In this document: one piece after another, positions 42,688 to 51,562 of the stretch | Position numbering within the stretch: position 1 is the first letter of the stretch | Layout of the letters: the number at the start of each line of letters is the position of its first letter | DNA from: Spirosoma montaniterrae | GTDB lineage: Bacteria; Bacteroidota; Bacteroidia; Cytophagales; Spirosomataceae | DNA length: 64,000 nt | Assembly (NCBI RefSeq): GCF_001988955.1 | Contig: NZ_CP014263.1 | Location: 372,001-436,000, forward strand | Direction of reading: 5' to 3' | Translations under genes and position numbers: made by a program | Notes under the pieces: generated by a model | Databases searched by the model: none | The model's input: the letters and a program-made list of their open reading frames with translations, nothing else | What the model was told of the DNA's origin: nothing

Positions 42688-43485
42688 ATGGAAACTCAGC
42701 GAAACGAATTAAAAGACAAAGTAGCTTTGGTTACGGGCGCAGGGTCGGGAATCGGCAAAGCAGCGGCCCTGCTCATGGCCCGCGAAGGAGCAAAAGTGGC
42801 CGTGTTGAGCCGAAGCAGCGATGAGGTCGATCAAACGGCCAACGAGATTCGACAGGCCGGGGGCGAAGCCCTGTGCGTTACCGCCGACATCTCGAAAGTC
42901 GAAGACATGCAACGGGTCTATGCCGACATCGAACAGCAGTTTGGGCGGTTAGACATCGTGTTTGCCAACGCGGGTATCAACGGCGTGTGGGCACCGCTCG
43001 ATGAACTCGAACCCGACGAGTGGCAAAAGACCATCGACGTAAACCTGAACGGCACCTTCTATACCGTCAAATACGCGCTGCCATTGCTGAAAAAGCAGGG
43101 CGGCTCTATCATCATCACGGCGTCGGTAAACGGCACCCGCATTTTTAGCAACACGGGCGCAACGGCCTATTCCTGCACCAAAGCCGCGCAGGTAGCCTTC
43201 ACGCAGATGGCCGCACTCGAACTGGCGAAACATCGCATTCGGGTCAATGTGGTATGCCCCGGTGCTATCGACACCAATATTGACGACAGCACCGAAAAAC
43301 GCGCCATCGATCAGGCTAAAGAACCGGTCGAGTTTCCCGAAGGCAAGATTCCGCTGACCGACGGCAAGTCGGGAACCAGTAAACAAGTGGCTGATTTAGT
43401 GCTGTTTCTGGCGTCTGACCGGGCCAGCCACATCACCGGCACGCCCATCTGGATCGACGGTGCCGAATCGCTGCTGATGGGCTAA
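42688..43485 (+). CDS. Short-chain dehydrogenase/reductase
   Basis: The 265-residue protein is a classical SDR: VTGAGSGIGKAAA nucleotide site, 'FANAGING', catalytic Ser in 'IIITASVNG', and YSCTKAA (Tyr/Lys). An Asp/Arg-like pattern after the second strand ('VLSRSSDEV') suggests NADP preference. The C-terminal 'GTPIWIDGAESLLMG' is usual for glucose/3-oxoacyl reductase types. The substrate is unknown. It precedes the tetR gene by ~150 bp. Confidence 0.9.
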   Translation: METQRNELKDKVALVTGAGSGIGKAAALLMAREGAKVAVLSRSSDEVDQTANEIRQAGGEALCVTADISKVEDMQRVYADIEQQFGRLDIVFANAGINGVWAPLDELEPDEWQKTIDVNLNGTFYTVKYALPLLKKQGGSIIITASVNGTRIFSNTGATAYSCTKAAQVAFTQMAALELAKHRIRVNVVCPGAIDTNIDDSTEKRAIDQAKEPVEFPEGKIPLTDGKSGTSKQVADLVLFLASDRASHITGTPIWIDGAESLLMG

Positions 43486-43610
43486 TTTTTTTTGACCGAA
43501 CATCAGCTTGCCCAGCAGATGGGCCGCGAACGATGGTATGCATCGTATAAAACCCGCATCTGTCGGGTAGAACGCGATTATTTTTTTTGAAGCAGACTGA
43601 ACCTTTATAA

Positions 43611-43625
43611 TTTATAACACTGTTA
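43611..43625. promoter_or_regulatory. Candidate TetR operator upstream of tetR
   Basis: TAACA-C-TGTTA is a perfect palindrome at 43615-43625, 8 bp before the tetR start. The 14-base word TTTATAACACTGTT (43611-43624) is found again, inverted, at 44221-44234. Confidence 0.65.
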
Positions 43626-43632
43626 CAGATTC

Positions 43633-44202
43633 GTGAATCGAAAAGCAATTTATCAGGAAGATTTAAAGGCCGATATTCTCCGGCACACGCTGGCATTGGC
43701 TGGTGAAGAAGGCTGGCCCGGTGTATCGACCCGAAAAATTGCGGATCGGCTTCAAACCAGTACAACAGCTATTTATCATTATTTTGGTAGTAAAGAGGCT
43801 ATTCTGGAAGAACTTCAGCGCGAAAGTTTTCGCCAACTGCGCGACATCCTGATCGTGGCATTGGCTGAACGGGATGGCAAGCCTAAAAAGCAACTAAAGG
43901 CTGTTTCGCTGGCAATGCTGCACTTCGCACGGAATAACCCTGAGCGATATGCGCTGATGTTTAACCTCGACGGAGCGGTATGCCGGAACGATGCCACGCA
44001 CGAAGCCGCCGAAGGCATGACACAGATTCAGACAGTGTTGCGGCAACTGACCGACGATGACGTTGAATCCGTGTTTGTGCAGTGGTTTGCTATGATGCAG
44101 GGCTTTGTTGCACTCGCGCGGCACGATTGTAAGCCCGAAGCTACAGGCCGGTTCGAGCGGCTGATCGATGAAGCAATTAGTCGATTTATTAAGGGGCTGT
44201 AA
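43633..44202 (+). CDS. TetR family transcriptional regulator
   Basis: A GTG start at 43633 gives 189 residues; the N-terminal HTH is complete (RHTLALAGEEGWPGVSTRKIADRLQTSTTAIYHYFGSKEAILEEL). The C-terminal ligand-binding part is TetR_C-like (MLHFARNNPERYALMFNLDG). It sits between two copies of a 14-base palindromic word and precedes DoxX and quinone reductase genes in the same direction, so it probably autoregulates and controls them in response to an electrophile or quinone. Confidence 0.9.
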   Translation: MNRKAIYQEDLKADILRHTLALAGEEGWPGVSTRKIADRLQTSTTAIYHYFGSKEAILEELQRESFRQLRDILIVALAERDGKPKKQLKAVSLAMLHFARNNPERYALMFNLDGAVCRNDATHEAAEGMTQIQTVLRQLTDDDVESVFVQWFAMMQGFVALARHDCKPEATGRFERLIDEAISRFIKGL

Positions 44203-44219
44203 TTTTTTTAAGCATTTAA

Positions 44220-44234
44220 AAACAGTGTTATAAA
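44220..44234. promoter_or_regulatory. Candidate TetR operator between tetR and DoxX genes
   Basis: AACAGTGTTATAAA (44221-44234) is the exact reverse complement of 43611-43624. It is 22 bp upstream of the DoxX start, at promoter position. A weaker TAACAG-CA-CTGTTA palindrome lies at 44572-44585 inside the end of the DoxX gene. Confidence 0.65.
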
Positions 44235-44255
44235 AAAAACCAATGATTTAAAATT

Positions 44256-44612
44256 ATGAAAACTAAACGATTTATTCTGACAGGACTGCTCGGACTGCTA
44301 TCGGTACAGTTCGGTACGGTAGGCGTGTTAAAAATCATCGGCTTTGCACCACTCTACCAGCAACTCGCCACGCTGCACGTTGATCAGACAGGCGGTTTGC
44401 TCATTGGTATTGCCGAGGTGTTGGGGGTTATTGGTCTTTGGATCCGGCCTACGCGCCGACTGGCCTTGCTGGGCTTACTACTGCTGTCGGTTTCTGCCAT
44501 TGCTATACACGTCGGAGCCGTTCGACCTTTTCAGGAGGCAATTCCGGCAACAGTAGCTACGGTTTTGTTGTTAACAGCACTGTTACCTATTGAGAGAGAA
44601 TCATACCTGTGA
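44256..44612 (+). CDS. DoxX-like small membrane protein
   Basis: The 118-residue protein has four hydrophobic helices (ILTGLLGLLSVQFGTVGVLKIIGF, LLIGIAEVLGVIGLWI, LALLGLLLLSVSAIAIHVGAV, VATVLLLTALLPI), the DoxX/DoxD-like layout with 'GVLKIIGF' and 'IAEVLGVIGL'. These proteins often accompany oxidoreductases, some as quinone-linked subunits. Its stop overlaps the GTG start of the quinone oxidoreductase by 4 bp, so the two are translationally coupled and probably function together under TetR. Confidence 0.8.
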   Translation: MKTKRFILTGLLGLLSVQFGTVGVLKIIGFAPLYQQLATLHVDQTGGLLIGIAEVLGVIGLWIRPTRRLALLGLLLLSVSAIAIHVGAVRPFQEAIPATVATVLLLTALLPIERESYL

Positions 44613-45577
44613 AAGCCATTCAATTTACGCAAACCGGCGGGCCAGACGTTCTGGCTCTCGTAGACCTGCCCACACCAACGCCTAAAGCGGGTGAAGCTCT
44701 TGTTCGTCATACTGCTATCGGCATTAACTACATCGACACCTATCACCGCAGCGGCCTGTACCCGGTACCGTTGCCCTACGTGCCTGGCAATGAAGGCGCG
44801 GGCGTAGTGGAAGCCGTGGGCGAAGGCGTTACGGTTGTAAAACCCGGTCAGCGGGTAGGCTACACGACCCACCCTGGCTCCTATGCCGAATACAATACCG
44901 TTCCTGCCGATAGGCTCGTACCAATTCCCGATGGGCTAACCGATCAGCAAGCAGCAGCCGCGCTGTTGCAGGGTATGACGGCGCAGTATCTGGCCTACAC
45001 AACCTACCCAATCCGGCCTGGCGATACAGTACTGATTCATGCCGGTGCCGGGGGCGTTGGCCTGCTGCTGACGCAAATAGCCCGCCAGCGTGGTGCCCGC
45101 GTAATTACGACGGTTTCGACCGAAGAAAAAGCCCAACTCTCGCGCCAACACGGTGCCGATGAAGTGATTCTGTACACCCAAACCGACTTTGCCGATGAAA
45201 TACGTCGACTTACGGGTGGTCAGGGCGTTCACGTTGTGTATGATTCAGTAGGTCAGAGTACGTTTGAGGGAAGTCTGAACAGCCTGCGCCCGCTTGGCGC
45301 GATGGTATCGTTCGGGAATGCAAGCGGAGCCGTACCGCCGTTTGCGCCCGCTATGTTGAGTGCTAAAGGTTCGCTCATGCTCACGCGGCCCAAACTGAAT
45401 GATTATATACTGACCCGGCAGGCTCTGCTCGAACGGGCCGGTATGGTATTCAACTGGGTAGCGTCGGGCGAGTTATCGCTGCTGATTCAGCCGCCCTACG
45501 CGCTGGCCGATGCCGCCCAGGCCCACCGCGATCTGGAAGGACGTGGCACCACCGGGAAGCTGCTGTTGTTGCCGTAA
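44609..45577 (+). CDS. Zinc-independent quinone oxidoreductase (zeta-crystallin/QOR-like MDR)
   Basis: The 322-residue protein with GTG start has the MDR fold: GINYIDTYHRSGLYP, the NEGAGVVEAVGEGV loop, and the nucleotide site 'VLIHAGAGGVGLLLTQIARQRGARVITTVSTEEK'. Zinc ligands are absent, as in QOR. It reduces quinones with NADPH. It is coupled to the DoxX-like gene; its stop codon begins the stem of a bidirectional terminator. Confidence 0.9.
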   Translation: MKAIQFTQTGGPDVLALVDLPTPTPKAGEALVRHTAIGINYIDTYHRSGLYPVPLPYVPGNEGAGVVEAVGEGVTVVKPGQRVGYTTHPGSYAEYNTVPADRLVPIPDGLTDQQAAAALLQGMTAQYLAYTTYPIRPGDTVLIHAGAGGVGLLLTQIARQRGARVITTVSTEEKAQLSRQHGADEVILYTQTDFADEIRRLTGGQGVHVVYDSVGQSTFEGSLNSLRPLGAMVSFGNASGAVPPFAPAMLSAKGSLMLTRPKLNDYILTRQALLERAGMVFNWVASGELSLLIQPPYALADAAQAHRDLEGRGTTGKLLLLP

Positions 45578-45638
45578 CAGGCAAATAAGCCGAATATCAT
45601 TACTCGAAAGCAATGACATTCGGCTTATTTGCCTGTTA
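45575..45638. terminator. Bidirectional terminator hairpin at the qor stop codon
   Basis: A perfect 21-bp inverted repeat, 45575-45595 against 45618-45638, with inner CATT/AATG pairing. It lies between the quinone oxidoreductase and the convergent S9 peptidase; the stem begins with the qor TAA. Confidence 0.75.
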
Positions 45639-45654
45639 TACAGCGAACGCTGAC

Positions 45655-48357
45655 CTACTTCGCCAACTCCGAAACCATCTTCATACCGCCCTGAATAACA
45701 GCTTCTTCTTTAATGAAGCGTCCGCTACCGTCGGTTGCCATGTAGAGGGTACGGCTACCGGCAGAACCATCGGCGGGTTTGATCTCCACTTTCCAGGCAT
45801 CGAATGTGCCAGCGGGTACCGTTACCGATTCTTTACCGACAACCGTCAGCGCATACGCTTTTGTCTTCTGTTGTGTCAGATCGAAATTTCGGTAGGTGGT
45901 CGAGTACCCTTCTTTGAGTGGCAGGGTGGCTAATTGCAGCCCGTCGCCCCCGCCGTCGGCGAAGAGTGCGCCTTCCAGTTTGCTGTCGATGGGCTTATTC
46001 TGGCCGTTCATGCCCATTGTGCCCGTCACTTTCTCTGCCGTGTAAGTTGTTTCAATGGTAACGGGGCCTTGTTTTATGGCCCGTTTCACCGGAGCCAGCG
46101 TGGCTTTCGTCACCTCTACTTCGTCGGTTATCTCGCCGGTCATGGCTGAGCTAACCTTATCGCTGATTTTCAGGTTGTCGCCCGCTTCGGCTACCGTAAT
46201 CGTGCGGTCCATCGGAATGTTCTGGCCCTGCGCTTCGAGGTTTACTTTGTACGAATAAACACCCGCTTTCAGGTTGCCGCTGGGTTTCGGAGCTTCGTTG
46301 GAAACGGCCACTTTCTTCGCCAGCGTTACGGTTTTGGGGTCAACCGTAATTTCGGTCAGGCGTTTGGCAATGTTATCAGGCATCGACTCCTGATACCGTC
46401 CACCGAGGTGCTTTGCCAGAAACTTCTCCGCAGCCGCCAAAGCCGCCTGGCTGTTTACGGGCCGCGCAAAACCATGTCCTTCGTCGGGCGCAACGATGTA
46501 TTCAACCGGGAAACCCCGGTCGCGCAGGGCAATCACAATCTGGTCTGACTCGGCTTTGTTCACGCGGGGGTCGTTGGCTCCCTGAATCACCAGCAGCGGA
46601 GCTTTAATCTTGTCCGACGAATTCAACGGTGAAGCCTTCGTTAGAATAGCCTTGCCTTCGGGGGTGTTGGGATCGCCCATCCATTCGTACATTTGTTTGC
46701 GGCCCGCTTCCCAGTAGGCCGGAATCGAATTCAGCAACGTCAGCAGGTTCGACGGCCCCACATACGACACCCCGGCGGCATATACGTCGGGCGTGTAGGC
46801 CAGACCAGCCAGCGTGGCATAGCCACCATACGAAATCCCCATGATACCGACGCGCTTGGGGTCAACAATGCCTTTGGCAATCAACTCTTTAACCCCCCAG
46901 GTAATATCATCCTGCATGAGCAGACCCCACTGTCTGTTGCCTGCGTTCAGAAACTTTTTGCCGTAGCCGGTCGAGGCCCGGAAGTTGGGTTGCAGCACCG
47001 CATAGCCCCGGTTGGCGAGGAACTGCGAAAACGAATCGTACCCCCACGTATCACGCGCCCACGGGCCACCGTGCGGAAACACCACCAGTGGCAGGTTTTT
47101 AGCCGCAACGCCTTTGGGTAAGGTCAGATAGGCCGGAATCTCCAGACCGTCCGACGATTTGTAGCGCAGTGTTTGCATCGGTGCCAGGTCAGTGACGGGC
47201 AGCTTCGGGCGCGGGCGGTACTGGAATGTCAGCGTTTTGGTCTGTCGGTCGTAGAGGTAGGTAGCACCGGGGTCGATGTCGCTCGTGGCCGAAACCAGCC
47301 AGTACCGTTCGTCGTTGGTGTGGCTGCCGAAATAAGCATCTACGTTCGGCAACTGTTTCTTAATCATGGCGTAATCGGTCTGGAACGACTTATCTTTCCA
47401 GAGGTAGCGCACCCGGTCGTCTTCGTAGATGGTATAAATGGGTTCGCGGGTTTTTTCCGAAAAAGCCATGTTGCTCAGGTCAACGCGCTTCATCGGGTCA
47501 ACTTCATACGTTTCTGATTTCCCGCTTTCGGGGTCCATCAGCAGCACCTCGGTCAGGTCGCGCTCATTGCCGGTGTTAGAAATCAGGTAAACCCGCTTGT
47601 TGTCTTTCGTAAAACCCGCAATACCCGCGTTTTCGCCAAGTTTGGCCGAGTAAATCTTCTTTAAACCGTCGGCATCAACGCGCAGAATGTCGGTACTACC
47701 GTCTTCGTTCGAGCGGCTGGCAAAACGCAGCTTGTCGTCCCAGTCGAAATCCCAGCCACCGATACGGTCGGTATTTTTCCGAACCAGCGTTTTCTCGCCT
47801 GTTGTCAGGTTCAGTTTGTAGAGGTCGTGCCAGGCTTTGTCGCGCTCGTTCAGGCCGATATAAATGCTGTTAGGGTCGGTTTTGGGGACGTTGTAGATGT
47901 ACACTCGAACGCCTTTCAGTCCCGTCAGGTCGCGGGCGGTGGGTACGTCCTGCCCGGCTTTCAGAGTCTCGACGGGGTTAACGGCGTAGATGTTAAAATT
48001 CTCATCTCCGCCCTTATCCTGACTGAATAACAGGTACTTGCCATCGCGCGACCAGAAATACCCACGAATGGGCCGGGTGGTGTCGGCAGTCATGGGTTTG
48101 GCCGCCGGGAAGGGCGCGTTCAGGGCTTTGACCCAGATGTTGCGGGTGCCTTTGTAGGGCTTGATAAACGACATGAATTTGCCATCGGGCGAAAGCTGCG
48201 CCCCGCTGATTTCGGGGTCGCCGAAGAACAAATCACGGTCGATGATGGGCGGCAGTGCCGTGGCCGAAGCAGCCGGTTTGGTGGGCGCGGTCTGTGCCGA
48301 CACCGCAAGGGGCGACAGGGCCACCAAACCGAGCAGGATAAGCGTTAATGTTCGCAT
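45655..48357 (-). CDS. S9 family prolyl-oligopeptidase-like peptidase with C-terminal beta domain
   Basis: ATG 48357 gives 900 residues with a signal peptide ([22 protein letters not shown]). The N-terminal part is a WD40-like/DPP-type propeller ('[19 protein letters not shown]', RYLWKDKSF); the peptidase domain has PHGGPWARD, nucleophile [10 protein letters not shown], Asp in GANDPRVNK and His in EGHGFARP. After ~residue 665 comes a ~220-residue beta-rich extension ([36 protein letters not shown]) like DUF3108, an unusual fusion. It is probably periplasmic or outer-membrane and cleaves oligopeptides. Confidence 0.88.
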   Translation of the reverse strand: MRTLTLILLGLVALSPLAVSAQTAPTKPAASATALPPIIDRDLFFGDPEISGAQLSPDGKFMSFIKPYKGTRNIWVKALNAPFPAAKPMTADTTRPIRGYFWSRDGKYLLFSQDKGGDENFNIYAVNPVETLKAGQDVPTARDLTGLKGVRVYIYNVPKTDPNSIYIGLNERDKAWHDLYKLNLTTGEKTLVRKNTDRIGGWDFDWDDKLRFASRSNEDGSTDILRVDADGLKKIYSAKLGENAGIAGFTKDNKRVYLISNTGNERDLTEVLLMDPESGKSETYEVDPMKRVDLSNMAFSEKTREPIYTIYEDDRVRYLWKDKSFQTDYAMIKKQLPNVDAYFGSHTNDERYWLVSATSDIDPGATYLYDRQTKTLTFQYRPRPKLPVTDLAPMQTLRYKSSDGLEIPAYLTLPKGVAAKNLPLVVFPHGGPWARDTWGYDSFSQFLANRGYAVLQPNFRASTGYGKKFLNAGNRQWGLLMQDDITWGVKELIAKGIVDPKRVGIMGISYGGYATLAGLAYTPDVYAAGVSYVGPSNLLTLLNSIPAYWEAGRKQMYEWMGDPNTPEGKAILTKASPLNSSDKIKAPLLVIQGANDPRVNKAESDQIVIALRDRGFPVEYIVAPDEGHGFARPVNSQAALAAAEKFLAKHLGGRYQESMPDNIAKRLTEITVDPKTVTLAKKVAVSNEAPKPSGNLKAGVYSYKVNLEAQGQNIPMDRTITVAEAGDNLKISDKVSSAMTGEITDEVEVTKATLAPVKRAIKQGPVTIETTYTAEKVTGTMGMNGQNKPIDSKLEGALFADGGGDGLQLATLPLKEGYSTTYRNFDLTQQKTKAYALTVVGKESVTVPAGTFDAWKVEIKPADGSAGSRTLYMATDGSGRFIKEEAVIQGGMKMVSELAK

Positions 48358-48451
48358 GATAGGAGCATATAGTTTGAATGACAAATATACATGCACCCCC
48401 GTATCGTTGCTTATTCAAAGGTATATACTGTATAATCGGTTAAGGGCGGGG

Positions 48452-48988
48452 TTAAATGGCGGTGCGTTCGGCTACCATCACCTGTTGCGAATCCGAGAAT
48501 ACCCAAATCACTTTACCGGTGCCAAAATCGAGCAGTTTGCGCGTCTTCAGGTTGACGTAGTTTCGGTCTTCAACGTTCGACAGGTCGGCTTTTACGTCAA
48601 TCTCGATGGCAACCAAAGCCGGTACGCTGGCGTATTTTTTGTTGATTTTATCGGGCGTCAGCACGGTTCGGTCGTAGATGGCTACGTCATGCGAGAGGTT
48701 GCTGCGATGGTCCAGATGAACGCCTGCTTCGTTGGAAGCAAACCAGTATCGGCTTTCATCGAGTGAGCGATACATAATTTTCATAAAATAAGATACCAAC
48801 ACCCATTGTAACGTACTCGATCCCATAACTTCTTCGGTGGTTTTGCGGCCTGCCAGCACCTCGCGATAGCCCTGATAATATAAAGGACGGCCATCCAGCA
48901 TTTCATATACCAGCGATTCGGGTATGATTGCCGGGCGTTTGGTCGAAACGGCTGTTAATGTCCGACGCTTTTTAGGTTTGGTTTCCAT
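48452..48988 (-). CDS. Uma2 family endonuclease-like protein
   Basis: The 178-residue protein matches Uma2/DUF820 (restriction-endonuclease-like fold): 'RPLYYQGYREVLAGRKTTEEVMGSSTLQWVLVSYF', the Asp in NLSHDVAIYD, the acidic 'VALVAIEIDVKAD' strand with its E and K, and a 'KTRKLLDFGTGKVIWVFSDSQQV' tail. Members are frequent in mobile and photosynthetic genomes; their nuclease role is unproven. It lies between the S9 peptidase and the serine hydrolase. Confidence 0.85.
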   Translation of the reverse strand: METKPKKRRTLTAVSTKRPAIIPESLVYEMLDGRPLYYQGYREVLAGRKTTEEVMGSSTLQWVLVSYFMKIMYRSLDESRYWFASNEAGVHLDHRSNLSHDVAIYDRTVLTPDKINKKYASVPALVAIEIDVKADLSNVEDRNYVNLKTRKLLDFGTGKVIWVFSDSQQVMVAERTAI

Positions 48989-49028
48989 TATGTTGCTGAT
49001 TGAGTGGCATCAGTCAAAGATAACAATC

Positions 49029-50309
49029 TTATTCGAGTGCCTGATATACAGCCGTGCGGAACTTGCGGACAAAATCGTTGTAATGAGCGTAAGGCTGTAC
49101 GTTGGTGAACACCAGCAAAATCAGGTCTTCTTTGGGGTCGATGGTAAATTCGGAACAGTACATGCCGCCCCACGTGTACGCGCCCGGCGTGGCCTGATCG
49201 CCGTAGTGACTACCTTCGGTAATTAGCTGAAAACCAAGCCCGAACTTGTCTTCGCGTTCCCATACTTTAGCCGCACCGATTTGGTTACGTGTCATCATCT
49301 CGACGGTTTTCCGTCCCAGAATCCGCCGGTTGTTAAAGGTGCCGCCGTTGAGCAGCATCTGACAAAATCGGGCGTAATCTTCGACGGTGCTAACCAGCCC
49401 CGCCCCGCCCGAAAAATAGGTCCGTGCACCCGAAATGGCGTAGTTACGGTAGGTTTCGTTGGGGTGCAGCACCAGCGGCCTGTCGGCTTTGCCTTTGTCG
49501 TAGAGTTCAACTAACCGACCGGCTTTATCGCTGGGTAAATAAAAATAAGTGTCAGTCATACCGAGCGGGTCGAGTACGCGCTCACGCAGAGCCACGTCGA
49601 GCGGTTTGCCCGACAGCACTTCAACCAATCGCCCGATAATATCGGTGTTCAGGCCATAAACGAAACCTTTACCGGTCGAATCAGTGCCCGGATCGTTGAG
49701 CAGCGGGCGCGTAGCAAGCCGGTTTACAACGTCTTCGAGCTTGTCGGGTTTTACCGAATTAAAGAACGGCACGGCAAATTCGGGGCGGTTCTGGAGCGGG
49801 TGTTCGTAGGGAATGCCTGCGTTGTGTGCCAGCAACTGCCGAATGGTTATTTCAGATTTGGCCGGGCGGGTTTGGTAACTGCCTCCAGTGGGGTTCTGTC
49901 GGTCGTAGCTGACCAGCACGTTGGCGTTTTTGAAAGCCGGAATGTATTTGCTGATAGGGTCGTCGAGCAGAAACTTTTCTTCCTCGTGCAGCGTCATCAA
50001 CGCCACGGTCGTAATGGCTTTTGATTGCGAGGCAATGCGGTAAATAGCATCGCGCCGGAGTGGAGTTTTCTTTTCCAGATTGCTGTATCCGAACGCTTTA
50101 TGATGCACGACCTGCCCGCGCCGGGCCACAAACGTAACGGCGTTGGGCGCAATACCCTGATCGACCAGCCCCTGTAGAAACGCGTCAACGCGGTTGAGTC
50201 GTTCTGGCGAGAAACCAACTCCGGCGGGCGATTGGGCGGGCGTAAACGTTTGCGGTTTCGGCTGCGCGAAGAGTGAGGTTGTGAGTAAGAGTAAGGCGAT
50301 GTAGCGCAT
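49029..50309 (-). CDS. Secreted serine hydrolase (class C beta-lactamase-like)
   Basis: The 426-residue protein has a signal peptide (MRYIALLLLTTSLFAQ) and the penicillin-binding-type motifs: SxxK as 'ASQSKAITT', Tyr motif in 'VYGLNTDIIGRL', and a 'WGGMYCSEF' region in the KTG/HxG position. These serine hydrolases often act as esterases or D-aminopeptidases. It is the last gene of the minus-strand group epimerase, lysoplasmalogenase, GNAT, hydrolase, 12 bp after the GNAT stop. Confidence 0.88.
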   Translation of the reverse strand: MRYIALLLLTTSLFAQPKPQTFTPAQSPAGVGFSPERLNRVDAFLQGLVDQGIAPNAVTFVARRGQVVHHKAFGYSNLEKKTPLRRDAIYRIASQSKAITTVALMTLHEEEKFLLDDPISKYIPAFKNANVLVSYDRQNPTGGSYQTRPAKSEITIRQLLAHNAGIPYEHPLQNRPEFAVPFFNSVKPDKLEDVVNRLATRPLLNDPGTDSTGKGFVYGLNTDIIGRLVEVLSGKPLDVALRERVLDPLGMTDTYFYLPSDKAGRLVELYDKGKADRPLVLHPNETYRNYAISGARTYFSGGAGLVSTVEDYARFCQMLLNGGTFNNRRILGRKTVEMMTRNQIGAAKVWEREDKFGLGFQLITEGSHYGDQATPGAYTWGGMYCSEFTIDPKEDLILLVFTNVQPYAHYNDFVRKFRTAVYQALE

Positions 50310-50321
50310 AAAAAATTGTGT

Positions 50322-50885
50322 TTAAACCAGATTCCAATCCCACACGACCACCTGCCAGGTTTCGCCTGCATTGGGCTCATAAAACTCGTGAACTTTCTGA
50401 AAACCAACGCGTTCATGGGCGCGAAGGGAGCGCGTGTTGCGAGTCGAGATGTCTGTAACCAGCAATTGATGCCGATTGCCGTAAGTAGCCCGGTGGTGGG
50501 CATACAGTTTATCGAACAACCCCTGCCCCCGGTAGCCATCGGCCACACACACCTGCCCCATCAGGTAATAAGCATACTGACTGATAGGTTTACCTTTGTA
50601 AGGAAGTGTTTCGCAAAGGTTGAACAGACTTTCGAGTTCAGGAACGGCATCGCGCACGGCGGGCATGGCCGTGATGGCGTAGCCTACTACACGATCTTCG
50701 TCTTTGGCAAGTACGCTTGGCCCGGCAGCGTGCATCACCTGCATTTGGTCGAGCGTGTATAACAGCGTTACAAAACCATCACGCGATTGGCTTTCGGGCG
50801 AGATATTTTTAACCTGATTTTGTTGTTGTAGAGTCAGAATACCGCGCAGGTCGTCGTCGGTTTGGGCAAGCGTAATCGTAATCAT
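50322..50885 (-). CDS. GNAT family N-acetyltransferase
   Basis: The 187-residue GNAT protein carries acetyl-CoA binding 'MGQVCVADGYRGQGLFDKLYAHHR' (V-x-x-x-x-R-G-x-G) and 'DISTRNTRSLRAHERVGFQKVHEF'. It begins in a 4-bp ATGA overlap with the lysoplasmalogenase stop, which implies translational coupling. Substrate unknown; with an epimerase and a hydrolase in the same operon, an amino or peptide substrate is possible. Confidence 0.88.
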   Translation of the reverse strand: MITITLAQTDDDLRGILTLQQQNQVKNISPESQSRDGFVTLLYTLDQMQVMHAAGPSVLAKDEDRVVGYAITAMPAVRDAVPELESLFNLCETLPYKGKPISQYAYYLMGQVCVADGYRGQGLFDKLYAHHRATYGNRHQLLVTDISTRNTRSLRAHERVGFQKVHEFYEPNAGETWQVVVWDWNLV

Positions 50886-51559
50886 TTGGTTGGGTGGGTG
50901 TTGGTGACAATCAAATATTGAGCAGCCGCGTAGGTGCTCATGATGAACAAAGTAGCCCCGTCGAAGGGCGACAGAAATGCGTTGATGGCAATCGCCGAAT
51001 CAGATAAAATAAAGAGTATAGCACCCAGCAGCACGGCTCCGTAGCCCGGCAACCTCCGACGTAGCGACGCCATCAGGCCCATACCGGTCAGGCAAAACAC
51101 GTATAGCAATACCGGAATCCAAAGTGGCTGTAAGGCTGGTTTTTCAACAAAAGCCGGGCGAAGGTTAGCTAAGAAAAAGACCGAATAAAGCACGAATGAC
51201 AGTGCGTAAAGCCCCACCATTTTTACTGAAACCGGCCCGAAGCCCCGCGTTGTGCTAAACGACAAACTATACAGTACCTGCATGACTAAAAACGACGCCA
51301 GTCCTAGCCCGAACAAATCAACTTCCCGAATCATCAGAAAAACATCACCCAGCAAGGCAAATACCATCCCGACACGCAACAGCCATAACGACCGGCTTGT
51401 GGGTATCGACTGTTGCCGCGACCAAACCAACAAAAGCCCCATAATCAGTGGTTTGCAGCCGTAATGCAGCCAGCGAACGCCAGACACATCGCCCAGAATT
51501 TCCAGTCCCGTAACAGCAACAAACAGCAGTAAGAACCAGCGGGCAGGCGGGTTGGTCAT
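50882..51559 (-). CDS. Lysoplasmalogenase (YhhN/TMEM86 family) membrane protein
   Basis: The 225-residue protein has about eight transmembrane helices and the family acidic residues in 'LRVGMVFALLGDVFLMI' (Asp) and 'ILFILSDSAIAINAFL' (Asp-Ser-Ala). YhhN-type enzymes hydrolyse lysoplasmalogen vinyl-ether bonds in animals; bacterial function is less certain. It starts 3 bp after the epimerase stop and overlaps GNAT by 4 bp. Confidence 0.88.
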   Translation of the reverse strand: MTNPPARWFLLLFVAVTGLEILGDVSGVRWLHYGCKPLIMGLLLVWSRQQSIPTSRSLWLLRVGMVFALLGDVFLMIREVDLFGLGLASFLVMQVLYSLSFSTTRGFGPVSVKMVGLYALSFVLYSVFFLANLRPAFVEKPALQPLWIPVLLYVFCLTGMGLMASLRRRLPGYGAVLLGAILFILSDSAIAINAFLSPFDGATLFIMSTYAAAQYLIVTNTHPTK

Positions 51560-51562
51560 GGC

